Both the position numbers and the translations under genes were made by a program. From Sphingobium sp. TCM1 (GTDB lineage: Bacteria > Pseudomonadota > Alphaproteobacteria > Sphingomonadales > Sphingomonadaceae): DNA of 64,000 nucleotides. Where the stretch lies: assembly GCF_001650725.1 (NCBI RefSeq), contig NZ_LXVX01000034.1:124001-188000 (forward strand), read 5' to 3'. This document shows, piece after piece, positions 26,271 through 35,643 of this stretch; the stretch's first letter is position 1, and each line of letters starts with the position of its first letter. The notes under the pieces are model-generated. The model worked only from the letters and a program-made list of their open reading frames with translations, searched no databases and was not told the DNA's origin.

Positions 26271-26359
26271 AAATTTCAAACCCCGATGGCGGAACCGGCT
26301 CGCTGAAGTCTCTCAGCCGCAAGCATTGCGATACGCGCAGCCAGTAGGGGCAAGCAACA

Positions 26360-29300
26360 ATGAATCTTCGCCGTTCCGTCCTGTCGTCCGGGGCCGCCTT
26401 CGTCGCGCTCGCTATGAGCTGCCCGGCCTTCGCCCAGGAGAGAAGCTTCGACATTCCCGCTCAGCCGGCGGTTCGCGCGATTCCGGAACTGGCCCGCCAG
26501 GCTCAAGTGCAAATCGTCGCTCCTGCCAGGGATCTCGAAGGCATTCGTACACCTGCCGTCAAAGGGCGCATGGACGTCCGGACTGCGCTGCGAAGACTGA
26601 TCGCCGGAACGCCGCTTCGCATCGATACCGATGATGGCCAGATCATTACACTTCGCTCGGCGGGCAAAGGCGCGGCGCTGCGCAAGAAGGCGGGAGAACG
26701 GGTTGAGGTTGGTGTCATTGTCGGTCGGGTGATCGATCCGGCGACCGGTGAGTATAAGCGCGATGCGATCATTCGCCTTATCACGGCTGCCGGCGAGCGC
26801 CAAACCGTCGCCTCGAACGAAGGCGGTGAGTTTCGGATCCTGGACGTGCCGGCCGGCTCGGCTAAAGTCACGGTCAGCTTTACCGGCTACGCGGACCAGG
26901 CGTCCGCCGTCCAGGTGATCGCCGGCAAGACGGTGACGCTGGATTTCGCGCTCCTGGCGCCCGGGGAGGAGGCGAGGGGGCCAGAGATTGTCGTGACCGG
27001 CGTGCGGGAAGGCGACGCGCGCGCAATCATGAGCCAGCGCCGCTCGATGAACATCACCAACAACCTGTCGTCGGAATCGTTTGGAGAAGTGTCCGAAGGC
27101 AATGTCGGCGAGTTCCTGAAATTCATGCCCGGCGTTGTCACGCAGAACCAGGGCGGAGCCGACGATACGGTGCGGTATGTCGGGCTGCGCGGCCTGCCGC
27201 CCGAATACACGTCCGTGACCATCAACGGAATCAGCGTCGCGGGAGCGGATGCAAACGAAGGCGCAAACAGTTCGCGGGCTTTCAGCTTCGAGCAGGCGTC
27301 GCTCAGCAGCATCGACTCTATCGAGATTTCCAAGACGATCAGCGCCGATGTCGATGCCAATGCTCCCGCCGGCACCATCAACCTGCGAACCAAACGCGCC
27401 TTTGACCGCAAGGGGAGGCGGATCGTCGCGTCCTTGAATGCCACCACGCAATCGGACCTGTGGGACAACCGGCGCGCAGGGCCGACCGAAAAGAGCGGCA
27501 ATGGGCGTTTCCGGCCAGGTGGCTCGATCGAATATTCGGACGTGTTTCTCGACGGGCGCCTCGGAGTCCTGGCGAGCGCCAGTCTGTCGCGCACACATAC
27601 GGAATTCGAGACAGTCCAGAATGGATGGAACTATGCGCCCACAGCCGCAAGCCCGTTTCCCCTCGCGGCGGCCACGCTCACGAGCCGCGTGACCGCCCAG
27701 GAAGTCTCGCGCTTCTCCACCAACGTCACGGTCGATTTCAAGGCGAGCGACAGCCTGACGCTTTCGCTCATGTCGATGTACAACCGGTCCTATAATCTCT
27801 CGGACCAGCGAACCTTCACCTTCACCAGCGGCGCCCGCGCACGTGGGCTGGTCGGCGACCCGGCTTTCGATTTCACGACGCAGCAGCTCGCCACGGCGAA
27901 CACAGTGACGGCCGGCTCGATCACGATTGCCAAGAAGGGCAGTGGCCTGACACTGGTTCCCAGCTTCGAGTTCCGGCAAAACCGGCTCACACTCGATGGC
28001 AACTTTGCCTATACCAACTCGCGCAGCAGCTATGATCCGCTGGGCAAGGAAGGCGCGGTCTTCAACCTTGCCAACGCGCCGACCGTCGGCGGCAATTTCT
28101 CGGCACAGCGCAGCAAAGACTATCTCGCAGCAGACTGGGCCGTGCATCAGGTGAGCGGCGCCGACTGGAGCAATCCGTCGAGCTACACCATGTCCTCGAC
28201 CATCCTTAATACCCAGGACGGACGATCGGCGTACGTCGAGCGCATGGGTGGCGGGCTGAACCTCACGGTAGACGTCCCCTTCGGCTTTGCGCCGGTGACG
28301 TTTAAGACGGGTGCGAAAATCCAGCGCAGTACCTATGAATATGAAAACCAGCGCGAAGCTTACCGCTATCAATATACGGGGCCGCTCAGCACTGCCGAAT
28401 TCCTGTCTCAGATCCAAAGCAGTACGCCGCTGACCTTCAACAACTCCGGCTTCAGCTATACCTCGCTTTCCGGGTCTCCCGACCTGTACATGCCGAGCAA
28501 CTATCTGCTTGGACGGCTCTTTCTCGACCACCCCGATCAGTTCGTCCACACGATGACGGCGACCAATTATTACAACGCCTTCATCGCCAACAGCCGACAC
28601 TTTGAGGAAGACACCAACGCGGCCTATTCCATGGCGACGTCACAGCCCGCCGACTGGTTGAGCGTGCGCGCCGGCTTGCGGTGGGAACAGACCAAGACAC
28701 GATCGCTCGAGCCCGATCCGCTGAGTGCGGCCGAAATGACGGCCGCTGGCTATGCTGTATCCGCCTCGACGGGGCAGGCGACCACGGTCGACGGCATCAA
28801 GCATCAATATGAATCGCGCGGCAGGGTCGCTCGCAAGGGCAGCTATGACTATTTCTTCCCCAGCGCCTCGGCTAAATTCTCGATCTTCCGCAACACCGAC
28901 CTGCAGCTCGGCTACAGCCGCACCATCCGTCGACCCGAAGTCAGCGTCCTGGCGGGCGTCTGGACGGTCAATGAGACGGCCCAGACCGTGACCGCTCCGA
29001 ACCCTGGTCTGACGCCTGAGATTTCCGATAATTTCTCGGTCAGGCTGGCCCAATATTTCGAACCGGTCGGCCTGATCGCGGTCAATTATTTCCGCAACAA
29101 GCTCAAGGGGGCCTTTCAGACCCAAGAGCTAACCGCTCGGGAATTCGGCTACACCGGCACCGAATTTGCCGACTATCTCTTCCGCACCACGACCACGGTC
29201 GGCGACGGGACGATCGATATCGAGGGCGTCGAGCTCGAACTCAACTATTCGCTCGAGCGCCTGCTGCCGTCTCCATTCAAGGGGCTGACGCTTCGCGGTT

Positions 29301-29662
29301 CCTATACCTATACCAAGCCGAACGAACCGATCTCGCTGACCCCCAAAAACATGGTGACCGCGGCGCTGGCCTATAAGACGGGTCCGGTGAGGCTTTACCT
29401 CAACGCGGTCTGGACGGATGATCGGGCGGGCACGATCTCGACCGGCACCTACGACCGGGCTCGCTGGGACGTCAATCTGTCTGGCAGCTATCAGATCAAG
29501 CGTGGCTTTCAGACCTTTTTCGCGGTGCGCAACCTGCTCAGCAAGCCAGCCTATCGCATGGCGCCGGGGGTTGCGAATTTGGCCGGCGTCGCTCCCGACC
29601 ACGACGCCAATTACAACAATGCTGGCGTCAGCGGCACGGTTGGGGTGCGCGCGACTTTCTGA
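26360..29662 (+). CDS. TonB-dependent receptor with N-terminal STN domain
   Basis: A 1100-residue outer-membrane receptor. Order: signal peptide (to about residue 25, AFAQE), STN secretin/TonB signalling domain (about 27-95, FDIPAQPAVRAIPELARQA), a carboxypeptidase-like beta domain (about 115-200, GRVIDPATGEYKRDAIIRL), plug domain (from about 235, FLKFMPGVV; RYVGLRGLPPEY), and a long beta barrel ending in the terminal aromatic F (GTVGVRATF). The STN domain couples it to the FecR and sigma proteins upstream. The PhoD gene 28 nt downstream suggests the ligand is a phosphorylated compound. Sphingomonads carry many receptors of this type. Confidence 0.94.
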   Translation: MNLRRSVLSSGAAFVALAMSCPAFAQERSFDIPAQPAVRAIPELARQAQVQIVAPARDLEGIRTPAVKGRMDVRTALRRLIAGTPLRIDTDDGQIITLRSAGKGAALRKKAGERVEVGVIVGRVIDPATGEYKRDAIIRLITAAGERQTVASNEGGEFRILDVPAGSAKVTVSFTGYADQASAVQVIAGKTVTLDFALLAPGEEARGPEIVVTGVREGDARAIMSQRRSMNITNNLSSESFGEVSEGNVGEFLKFMPGVVTQNQGGADDTVRYVGLRGLPPEYTSVTINGISVAGADANEGANSSRAFSFEQASLSSIDSIEISKTISADVDANAPAGTINLRTKRAFDRKGRRIVASLNATTQSDLWDNRRAGPTEKSGNGRFRPGGSIEYSDVFLDGRLGVLASASLSRTHTEFETVQNGWNYAPTAASPFPLAAATLTSRVTAQEVSRFSTNVTVDFKASDSLTLSLMSMYNRSYNLSDQRTFTFTSGARARGLVGDPAFDFTTQQLATANTVTAGSITIAKKGSGLTLVPSFEFRQNRLTLDGNFAYTNSRSSYDPLGKEGAVFNLANAPTVGGNFSAQRSKDYLAADWAVHQVSGADWSNPSSYTMSSTILNTQDGRSAYVERMGGGLNLTVDVPFGFAPVTFKTGAKIQRSTYEYENQREAYRYQYTGPLSTAEFLSQIQSSTPLTFNNSGFSYTSLSGSPDLYMPSNYLLGRLFLDHPDQFVHTMTATNYYNAFIANSRHFEEDTNAAYSMATSQPADWLSVRAGLRWEQTKTRSLEPDPLSAAEMTAAGYAVSASTGQATTVDGIKHQYESRGRVARKGSYDYFFPSASAKFSIFRNTDLQLGYSRTIRRPEVSVLAGVWTVNETAQTVTAPNPGLTPEISDNFSVRLAQYFEPVGLIAVNYFRNKLKGAFQTQELTAREFGYTGTEFADYLFRTTTTVGDGTIDIEGVELELNYSLERLLPSPFKGLTLRGSYTYTKPNEPISLTPKNMVTAALAYKTGPVRLYLNAVWTDDRAGTISTGTYDRARWDVNLSGSYQIKRGFQTFFAVRNLLSKPAYRMAPGVANLAGVAPDHDANYNNAGVSGTVGVRATF

Positions 29663-29690
29663 ACGACCTCCAACCGAATGGAACGACCCG

Positions 29691-31277
29691 ATGGCACAGT
29701 ACAACCTCGATCGTCGCAAGCTGCTGGTGAGGGCGGGAGGCCTGGTCCTGTTCGCGGGGTTGAGCCCGATCGAGAGCGCTTGGGGCAGCCCGAAATTCGC
29801 CGACTATCCCTTCTCTCTGGGCGTCGCTTCGGGCGATCCCTGGCCAGACGGCTTCGTGATCTGGACGCGCCTTGCCCCCAGCCCGGTGGAGCAGCATGGC
29901 GGCATGCCGATGCTGGGCGTTCCGGTCCGCTGGGAAGTGGCCGAGGACGAGCATTTTGCCCGGATCGTCCGCTTCGGTGAAGCGATCGCACGTCCCGAAC
30001 TCGCTCATAGCGTCCATATCGAGGTGGAAGGGCTGCAATCCAGGCGGCCTTACTGGTATCGTTTCCTGGTCGAAGGTGCCGAGCCGAGCCCGGTTGGTGT
30101 GGCCCGCACGGCGCCTGCGGCCGGCACCTTGCCGGATCGCGTTCGTCTCGGGCTCGCCGGTTGTCAGTCCTACCCTCAAGGCTGGTACGGCGCTTATCGG
30201 CATTTGAGCCGGGAGCCGGATCTCGACGCGATTTTCCACTATGGCGATTATATCTATGAGAATGGGCGTCATAGTAGCATCGTCATCACGGACGGCACCG
30301 GCAAAATCGTCGACCGCACGCATTCCAGCGATGAAATCTACAGCCTGGACGATTATCGAAACCGCTACGCGCAGTACAAGGCCGATGCAGACCTGCAGGC
30401 CGCCCACCATGCGTTGGCTTTCATTGTCTCATTCGACGATCATGAGGTGGATAACAACTGGGCATCGGCGTTCGACCAGGACGGCACGCCGCCCGAGGCG
30501 TTCCTTTTGCGCCGCTACGCCGCAATGCAGGCATGGTACGAGCACATGCCGGTGCGCAAGGCCCAGTTTCCACGTCCCAACGGCCTGACCATGTATCGTC
30601 GGCTCGATTATGGTCGGCTGTTCCGCATGCATGTGCTCGACACCCGCAGCTACCGCAGCGATCAACTCTGCGAGAGGCAGGGCGAGCGCGCCTGCCGGAT
30701 CCATGACGCGCCAGACTCGACCATCATGGGCTCGGCCCAGGAAACCTGGCTCGGCGAGGGGTTGCGCAATGATGCCCGCTGGAATCTCATCGCCCAGCAG
30801 GTGCGCGTGATGCCGATGGTCAGGCGGGCAGCCGATGGCTCGCCCGCACCGGCGGCCACTGATACCTGGAGTGGTTATCCGGCCGCGCGGGCCCGGCTGG
30901 TGCAAGCCATCACAGATCGCAAGCTGACCAACGTGGTGATCGCCACTGGAGATTCTCATATTCACAACGTCGGCGTGGTGCCACTGCGCGACGATGAATT
31001 GGACGGCCCTGCGGCTGCCACCGAGTTCCTCGGCACATCGATTACATCCGGCGGCGATGGCGCGCGAGAAACTGCGACGAGCAGGGCGCTGATGGCCAAC
31101 AACCCCCATTTCGCCTTGGTCAATCAGCAGCGTGGCTATCAGACTTTCGACGTGACGCCCAAAGAGTGGCGCACCGACGTCAAGGTCATGGATCAGGTGC
31201 AGTCACCGGACGGAAAGCTGAGCACCCTGACACGGTTCACCGTAACCCCGGACGAATCGAAACTTCACGTCAGCTAA
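29691..31277 (+). CDS. phoD: PhoD-family alkaline phosphatase
   Basis: A 528-residue exported phosphoesterase. It starts with a twin-arginine signal (DRRKLLVRAGGLVLFAG), so it should be folded before export and load its metals in the cytoplasm. The PhoD_N domain (FSLGVASGDPWPDGFVIWTR) is followed by the metallophosphatase core with LAGCQSYPQGWYGAYR, FHYGDYIYE, FDDHEVDNNW, and GDSHIHNVG near the end. These carry the Asp, Asn and His ligands of the Ca/Fe site. ATG 29691 is chosen because an upstream in-frame start would lie inside the receptor gene. It probably works on the ligand taken up by the adjacent receptor. Confidence 0.93.
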   Translation: MAQYNLDRRKLLVRAGGLVLFAGLSPIESAWGSPKFADYPFSLGVASGDPWPDGFVIWTRLAPSPVEQHGGMPMLGVPVRWEVAEDEHFARIVRFGEAIARPELAHSVHIEVEGLQSRRPYWYRFLVEGAEPSPVGVARTAPAAGTLPDRVRLGLAGCQSYPQGWYGAYRHLSREPDLDAIFHYGDYIYENGRHSSIVITDGTGKIVDRTHSSDEIYSLDDYRNRYAQYKADADLQAAHHALAFIVSFDDHEVDNNWASAFDQDGTPPEAFLLRRYAAMQAWYEHMPVRKAQFPRPNGLTMYRRLDYGRLFRMHVLDTRSYRSDQLCERQGERACRIHDAPDSTIMGSAQETWLGEGLRNDARWNLIAQQVRVMPMVRRAADGSPAPAATDTWSGYPAARARLVQAITDRKLTNVVIATGDSHIHNVGVVPLRDDELDGPAAATEFLGTSITSGGDGARETATSRALMANNPHFALVNQQRGYQTFDVTPKEWRTDVKVMDQVQSPDGKLSTLTRFTVTPDESKLHVS

Positions 31278-31528
31278 GCATCCGGCGCCGATCGCTTACT
31301 TAGTGCCGCCTCGCCATATGCTCGGGCCACCCAACTCTCCGGTGTGGCGCACAGTATCGGCCTCGCCGGCACGGGATAGAGCAATCCCGGCAAGGCCCCT
31401 ACACCGCTCAACGTGCGCTGCAACGAGCCGATCCTCGCCGAAGTGCGCCGACCAGTAAATATCGCTGCAGGGCCCGATTCCGCCAGCCGCGCCAAGGGCC
31501 GGCGAGATGATAAGGCAAGCCGCGGGCT

Positions 31529-32638
31529 TTATTCGGACCGCGCCGATAGCGGCGATACCACTGCATTCACCGGTCTGCGCGCGGAGAAAGGCATCTCAAT
31601 CCCGTATCCGAAGCGTAGAACGACGTCGGGTCGCCGGCCGGGCAGGCCGACGAGCCGCGCAAGCTCAGGCTGCAAGGCGACCACCTCGACAGGCTGATTG
31701 ATGAAGGCGTGCTTGAGCCCCAACGCAGTCGCCTGCAGCGCGAAGCGCTGGCATGCGCGCCCAACCTGCACCCAATGGGCCTTGTCGTTGCGCTCCGACA
31801 CGAAAACGGCGATTCCCGCCGACGAGCGAATCTGACTGGTGTATCGATCATTCTCCGAAGCGACGCGGAACGCCAGATCGAACAGCAACTTGCCCAACCA
31901 GGCCGGGGCGGTCGGATTGCCGGTCGTGGCGCTGAACAGCCCGTCGCCCCATTCGAGCGCTTGCCGGGGATTGAACCGAATCCAACGCTTCAACTCATGC
32001 ACGAACGCGGGATCGGCTATCTGGGCGCGATTGCCGGCGAGGACGAGATCGAGCACCTGTTCAACTCGTGAACGCTCCGACAGCAAGATCAGATCGACGC
32101 CTGGAACCTGTGCGGCGGCGGCGAGCATAGCCAGATCAGCGGCGGCGACCGACCGGCCGTCATAATCGGCGCGTGTCGACTGGCGTTTCGGGATCGCCTC
32201 GAAGAGCGACGATCGCACCGGTGACGCAGTGTCGAAGTCAAAATGCACGGCGCCTTCTCCGTCGGAGTCTAACCGCAGTTCGCCCCCATGGCCCCGAGCG
32301 GCGGCGGCGAGCGCGAGATTCTCGGCGGCGCAGCCCAAGCTGACGAAGAGATGGTGATCATCGGGATCGACGACCGGCGTGCGCCGCTCGAAATCGGGCA
32401 GGATCGTGATGCGGCGGCGTTCGAGGTGGAAACGCCAGGGTTGGGTGTTGTGGCCGCTGGCGGCCAGCGTCGCATAGCGGACCAGGTCCACCAGCTGCGG
32501 ATGCTCCGCAAGGACGGCGCGCTGCGCCGCCATCCTTGCTGCATAGTCGGTCATCGAGCCGGTGTCCGAGAAGCCGAACGCGGCAGCGCCCCCTACGGCC
32601 AGCACGCCGCCGCCGATCACCATCTGCCGTCTGTTCAT
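31529..32638 (-). CDS. Acg-type nitroreductase family protein
   Basis: A 369-residue protein with an N-terminal signal or anchor-like segment (MNRRQMVIGGGVLAVGGAAA) and a double nitroreductase-like fold. Landmarks are RYATLAASGHNTQPWRFHL (flavin phosphate binding region) and the RQSTRADYDGR segment. The mycobacterial DosR protein Acg (Rv2032) has the same layout and binds FMN without clear reductase activity. It lies 11 nt after the alcohol dehydrogenase stop, so it ends an aldehyde-dehydrogenase/alcohol-dehydrogenase/nitroreductase operon. A truncated paralogue is at 56509. Confidence 0.9.
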   Translation of the reverse strand: MNRRQMVIGGGVLAVGGAAAFGFSDTGSMTDYAARMAAQRAVLAEHPQLVDLVRYATLAASGHNTQPWRFHLERRRITILPDFERRTPVVDPDDHHLFVSLGCAAENLALAAAARGHGGELRLDSDGEGAVHFDFDTASPVRSSLFEAIPKRQSTRADYDGRSVAAADLAMLAAAAQVPGVDLILLSERSRVEQVLDLVLAGNRAQIADPAFVHELKRWIRFNPRQALEWGDGLFSATTGNPTAPAWLGKLLFDLAFRVASENDRYTSQIRSSAGIAVFVSERNDKAHWVQVGRACQRFALQATALGLKHAFINQPVEVVALQPELARLVGLPGRRPDVVLRFGYGIEMPFSARRPVNAVVSPLSARSE

Positions 32639-32649
32639 CCGGCGATCGC

Positions 32650-33681
32650 CTATGCCTTCTCGAAATCGATGACGATGCGGCCCTCGATCTCGCCGCGATG
32701 CATGCGGCCGAAGATGTCGTTGATGTTCTCGAGCGTGTCGGTCGCAACGGTCGCATGAACTTTGCCGTCGGCGGCGAAGTCCAGCGCTTCCTGAAGGTCG
32801 AGGCGGGTGCCGACGATCGACCCGCGCACCGTGATGCCGTTCAGCACAGTGTCGAAGATCGACAGCGGGAAATCGCCGGGCGGCAGGCCGTTGAGCGATA
32901 CGGTGCCGCCGCGCCGCACCATGCCCATCGCCTGCTGGAAGGCCTTGGGCGAGACCGCGGTCACCAGCACGCCCTGCGCGCCGCCGATTTCCTTCTTGAT
33001 GAACGCCGCGGGATCGGTGCTCAGCGCGTTGACCGTCAGCGTCGCGCCCAGCTCCTCGGCGAGCTTCAGCTTGGCATCGTCGATATCGACCGCGACGACG
33101 TTAAGCCCCATCGCCTTGGCATATTGGACCGCCATATGGCCGAGTCCGCCGATGCCGGAGATCGCCACCCAGTCGCCTGGCTTGGTGTCGGTGACCTTGA
33201 GCCCCTTATAGACCGTCACGCCCGCGCATAGGATCGGAGCGATTTCGACGAAGCCGATATTGGCGGGGAGGTGGCCGACATAATTGGGATCGGCGAGGAC
33301 ATATTCGGCGAAGCTGCCATTGACCGAATAGCCGGTGTTCTGCTGGTCCTCGCACAGGGTCTCCCAGCCGCCCAGGCAGTGCACGCAATGCCCGCAGGCG
33401 GTATAGAGCCAGGGAACGCCGACGCGGTCGCCTTCCTTCACATGGGTGACGCCGGAGCCGACCGCGACGACATGGCCCACACCCTCGTGGCCCGGGATGA
33501 AGGGCGGGTTGGGCTTGACCGGCCAGTCGCCCTCGGCGGCATGGAGATCGGTATGGCAGACGCCGGTCGCGGCGATCTTGACGAGAATCTGGCCGGGGCC
33601 GGGCATGCGCACCGCCACTTCCTCGATGACCAGCGGCTTGCCGAATTCGCGGACTACGGCCGCCTTCATTGTCTTTTCCAT
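32650..33681 (-). CDS. adhP: Zinc-dependent alcohol dehydrogenase, AdhP/AdhA type
   Basis: A 343-residue NAD(P)-dependent alcohol dehydrogenase. Catalytic zinc ligands are in GVCHTDLH and PGHEGVGHV; the structural zinc cysteines are in [16 protein letters not shown]. The Rossmann loop is [11 protein letters not shown] with VVAVDIDD at the NAD strand. ATG 33681 has GAGG 7 nt upstream and is preferred over the longer frame. It lies 77 nt after the aldehyde dehydrogenase stop. As a pair the enzymes could interconvert alcohol, aldehyde and acid to balance NADH when oxygen runs out. Confidence 0.95.
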   Translation of the reverse strand: MEKTMKAAVVREFGKPLVIEEVAVRMPGPGQILVKIAATGVCHTDLHAAEGDWPVKPNPPFIPGHEGVGHVVAVGSGVTHVKEGDRVGVPWLYTACGHCVHCLGGWETLCEDQQNTGYSVNGSFAEYVLADPNYVGHLPANIGFVEIAPILCAGVTVYKGLKVTDTKPGDWVAISGIGGLGHMAVQYAKAMGLNVVAVDIDDAKLKLAEELGATLTVNALSTDPAAFIKKEIGGAQGVLVTAVSPKAFQQAMGMVRRGGTVSLNGLPPGDFPLSIFDTVLNGITVRGSIVGTRLDLQEALDFAADGKVHATVATDTLENINDIFGRMHRGEIEGRIVIDFEKA

Positions 33682-33758
33682 GATCGTGCCTCGAAATTGG
33701 GGTAGGGGGTGCCCGCGGCCTGTCTCCTGGGGGTGAGGCAGGCTGCGGACGAGCAGGT

Positions 33759-35150
33759 TCAAAAGGGGGCGTCGATGTCGACGACGTCGATTAACTTGTG
33801 GTTGACGAACTCCTTGATGCCGAGCCCGAGCAACTCTCGGCCATAGCCGGAGCGGCGGACGCCGCCGAACGGAAGGTCCGCCTTCACCATCGTCGGGTGG
33901 TTCACGAACACCATGCCGGTCGAGATGCGCCGCGCCACTTCGGCGCCATGCTTCGTGTCCGACGTAAACACCGAGCCGCCCAGCCCGAACGGTGAATCAT
34001 TGGCGATCCGGACCGCATCGTCCTCGTCCTTCGCGCGAAACAACATCGAGACGGGGCCGAAGAATTCCCAATAGCGCGCCGGATTGTCCTCGCCGATATC
34101 GGTGAGGATGGTCGGCCGCACGAAGGCACCCTGATTGGGCGCGTCGGGTCCAACCGGCATTGCCCTGGCGCCATGCTCGACCGCACGCGCGATCATGTCC
34201 TTGAGATCGTCCGCTGCCTTCTGGGACGAAAGCGGCGCGAGCGTCGTCTCAGGATCGAACGGGTCGCCCATCCGCAGCGCGGCAACACCCTTGGTATAGC
34301 GATCGAGAAAATCGTCATAAACCTCATCGACGATGATCATGCGTTTCGACGAGACACAGACCTGACCCCCGTTCCAGTGCCGGCCGAACACCGCCCATCT
34401 GACGGTCTTCTCGAGGTCGGCGTCCTTGAGGACGACAAAGGCATCGGCGCCGCCCAGCTCCATCGTCGATTTCTTGAGCGCCTTGCCGGCCTGCGCTGCC
34501 ACCACCGCCCCGGCGGCTTCCGAGCCTGTCAGGGCGACGCCGTGGACGCGCGGATCGTTGATGATCAATTCGATCTGCTCGCGGGTGGCATAAAGGTTCT
34601 GGAACGCGCCTTCGGGCAAGCCAGCCTCCAGCATCAGCGCCTCGAATGCCGCCGCGCTCTGCGGGACATTGGCGGCATGTTTGAGCAACATGGTGTTGCC
34701 CGCCGAGAGCTGTGGCGCGATGATCCGCGCGATCTGATAATAGGGGAAGTTCCAGGGTTCGATCGCGAGCAGCACGCCGAGCGGTTCGTGGACCAGTGTC
34801 GCTTCGCCTTCGGCCGGGTCGGCAACCGGGAGCGTCTGTGACGCAAGCAGGCGCTCGGCGTTGTCGGCATAATAGTCGAAGATCGCAGCCGACAGCTCCA
34901 CCTCGCCCTTTGCCTCGGCCAGCAATTTGCCCATCTCCAGCGTCAGCAATCGAGCATAGCGCTCCACGTCCTTGCGCAGAATGGCTGCGGCGCCACGCAT
35001 CACCGTCGCACGCCGCGCAAACGCACTATGCCGCCACGACTGGAAAGCGTGGTCGGCCCTCCCGATCGCGAACAGGACGGCGTCATCGGTCGCGTCCGGG
35101 AATGTCTTCAGGACCTCGCCGGAATAGGGATTGGTGGTGGCATAGGTCAT
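33759..35150 (-). CDS. NAD(P)-dependent aldehyde dehydrogenase (succinate-semialdehyde type)
   Basis: A 463-residue aldehyde dehydrogenase. The catalytic residues are Glu in [12 protein letters not shown] and Cys in [13 protein letters not shown]. The cofactor region [14 protein letters not shown] and the C-terminal [21 protein letters not shown] are complete. The sequence is closest in pattern to GabD/YneI-type succinate-semialdehyde dehydrogenases, but the substrate is not certain. ATG 35150 has AAGGA 7 nt upstream. A TTACTTAG motif sits about 145 nt upstream. The 180 nt before it adjoin a broken ATPase tail. Confidence 0.93.
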   Translation of the reverse strand: MTYATTNPYSGEVLKTFPDATDDAVLFAIGRADHAFQSWRHSAFARRATVMRGAAAILRKDVERYARLLTLEMGKLLAEAKGEVELSAAIFDYYADNAERLLASQTLPVADPAEGEATLVHEPLGVLLAIEPWNFPYYQIARIIAPQLSAGNTMLLKHAANVPQSAAAFEALMLEAGLPEGAFQNLYATREQIELIINDPRVHGVALTGSEAAGAVVAAQAGKALKKSTMELGGADAFVVLKDADLEKTVRWAVFGRHWNGGQVCVSSKRMIIVDEVYDDFLDRYTKGVAALRMGDPFDPETTLAPLSSQKAADDLKDMIARAVEHGARAMPVGPDAPNQGAFVRPTILTDIGEDNPARYWEFFGPVSMLFRAKDEDDAVRIANDSPFGLGGSVFTSDTKHGAEVARRISTGMVFVNHPTMVKADLPFGGVRRSGYGRELLGLGIKEFVNHKLIDVVDIDAPF

Positions 35151-35294
35151 CGTGCTGTCCTTCTTTTCGTGTGGAGGGACCACTGGATCGGGTGTGGTCC
35201 GCCCTCGACGAAGTCATCTTATGCCCCGCAGCGATGCGGAGCGCCCTCCCGTCACGCTTGATGAGCCTTCGGCGCGTTTGTCCCTATGCGGAAT

Positions 35295-35303
35295 GTTACT
35301 TAG
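35295..35303. promoter_or_regulatory. Candidate FixJ-type site upstream of the aldehyde dehydrogenase
   Basis: GTTACTTAG, about 150 nt before the aldehyde dehydrogenase start. TTACTTAG also occurs at 31296-31303. It is farther from the start than the other sites, so confidence is lower. Confidence 0.35.
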
Positions 35304-35330
35304 CCGGGGCACCGAGCGCCGGCGCGGCTG

Positions 35331-35559
35331 TCAGGCCGCGCTGCGCAGCGCAAACCGCCTGAGCCGTTCGGCGCTCGCGAGATAGACATTGCCATTAACG
35401 CGATGGCCCCAATCACCGCTGCTGTTGGGGCGGCGAAGCTGAGCGACCCCGGCCAAGGCAGGAACGGCACGACGAGCGCCGCGGCAAGTCCGGCCAGCGC
35501 AGTCAGGGTCAGGGCGATATGTGGGCACTGGCCCAGGCGGGCCGGGCCGTCCGCCGGCC
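35331..35559 (-). pseudogene. C-terminal remnant of a second P-type Mg-ATPase
   Basis: Read on the minus strand just after the intron, the DNA encodes RTARPAW, then in a second frame HIALTLTALAGLAAALVVPF, and finally, back in the first frame, YLASAERLRRFALRSAA before a stop. These pieces line up in order with the tail of the intact ATPase at 44821 (RTSRPAW; HIVLTVTALAGLAAALLLP; YLVSAECLKRFALRP). Two indels that offset each other separate the pieces. Everything upstream of the last 80 codons or so is gone, replaced by the group II intron. Confidence 0.75.
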
Positions 35560-35599
35560 GTCGAGTAGCCGCGGCGGATTACTCCACCGCGGCTCTCTC

Positions 35600-35632
35600 A
35601 GAACCGGACATGCGGACCACGCATCCGGCTCT
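35600..35632 (-). ncRNA. Group II intron domain V
   Basis: A 33-nt hairpin whose arms AGAGCCGGATGC and GCATGTCCGGTTCT match the conserved catalytic domain V of group II introns. It lies just downstream of the reverse transcriptase stop, as expected. Confidence 0.85.
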
Positions 35633-35643
35633 TTGGGTTGATA

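Noticed and set aside
26276..28600. 774-codon minus-strand frame
   Set aside because: Antisense of the TonB receptor; no recognisable domain.
31274..31495. 73-codon minus-strand frame after phoD
   Set aside because: Overlaps the end of phoD, no start context and no family; other frames there are equally open.
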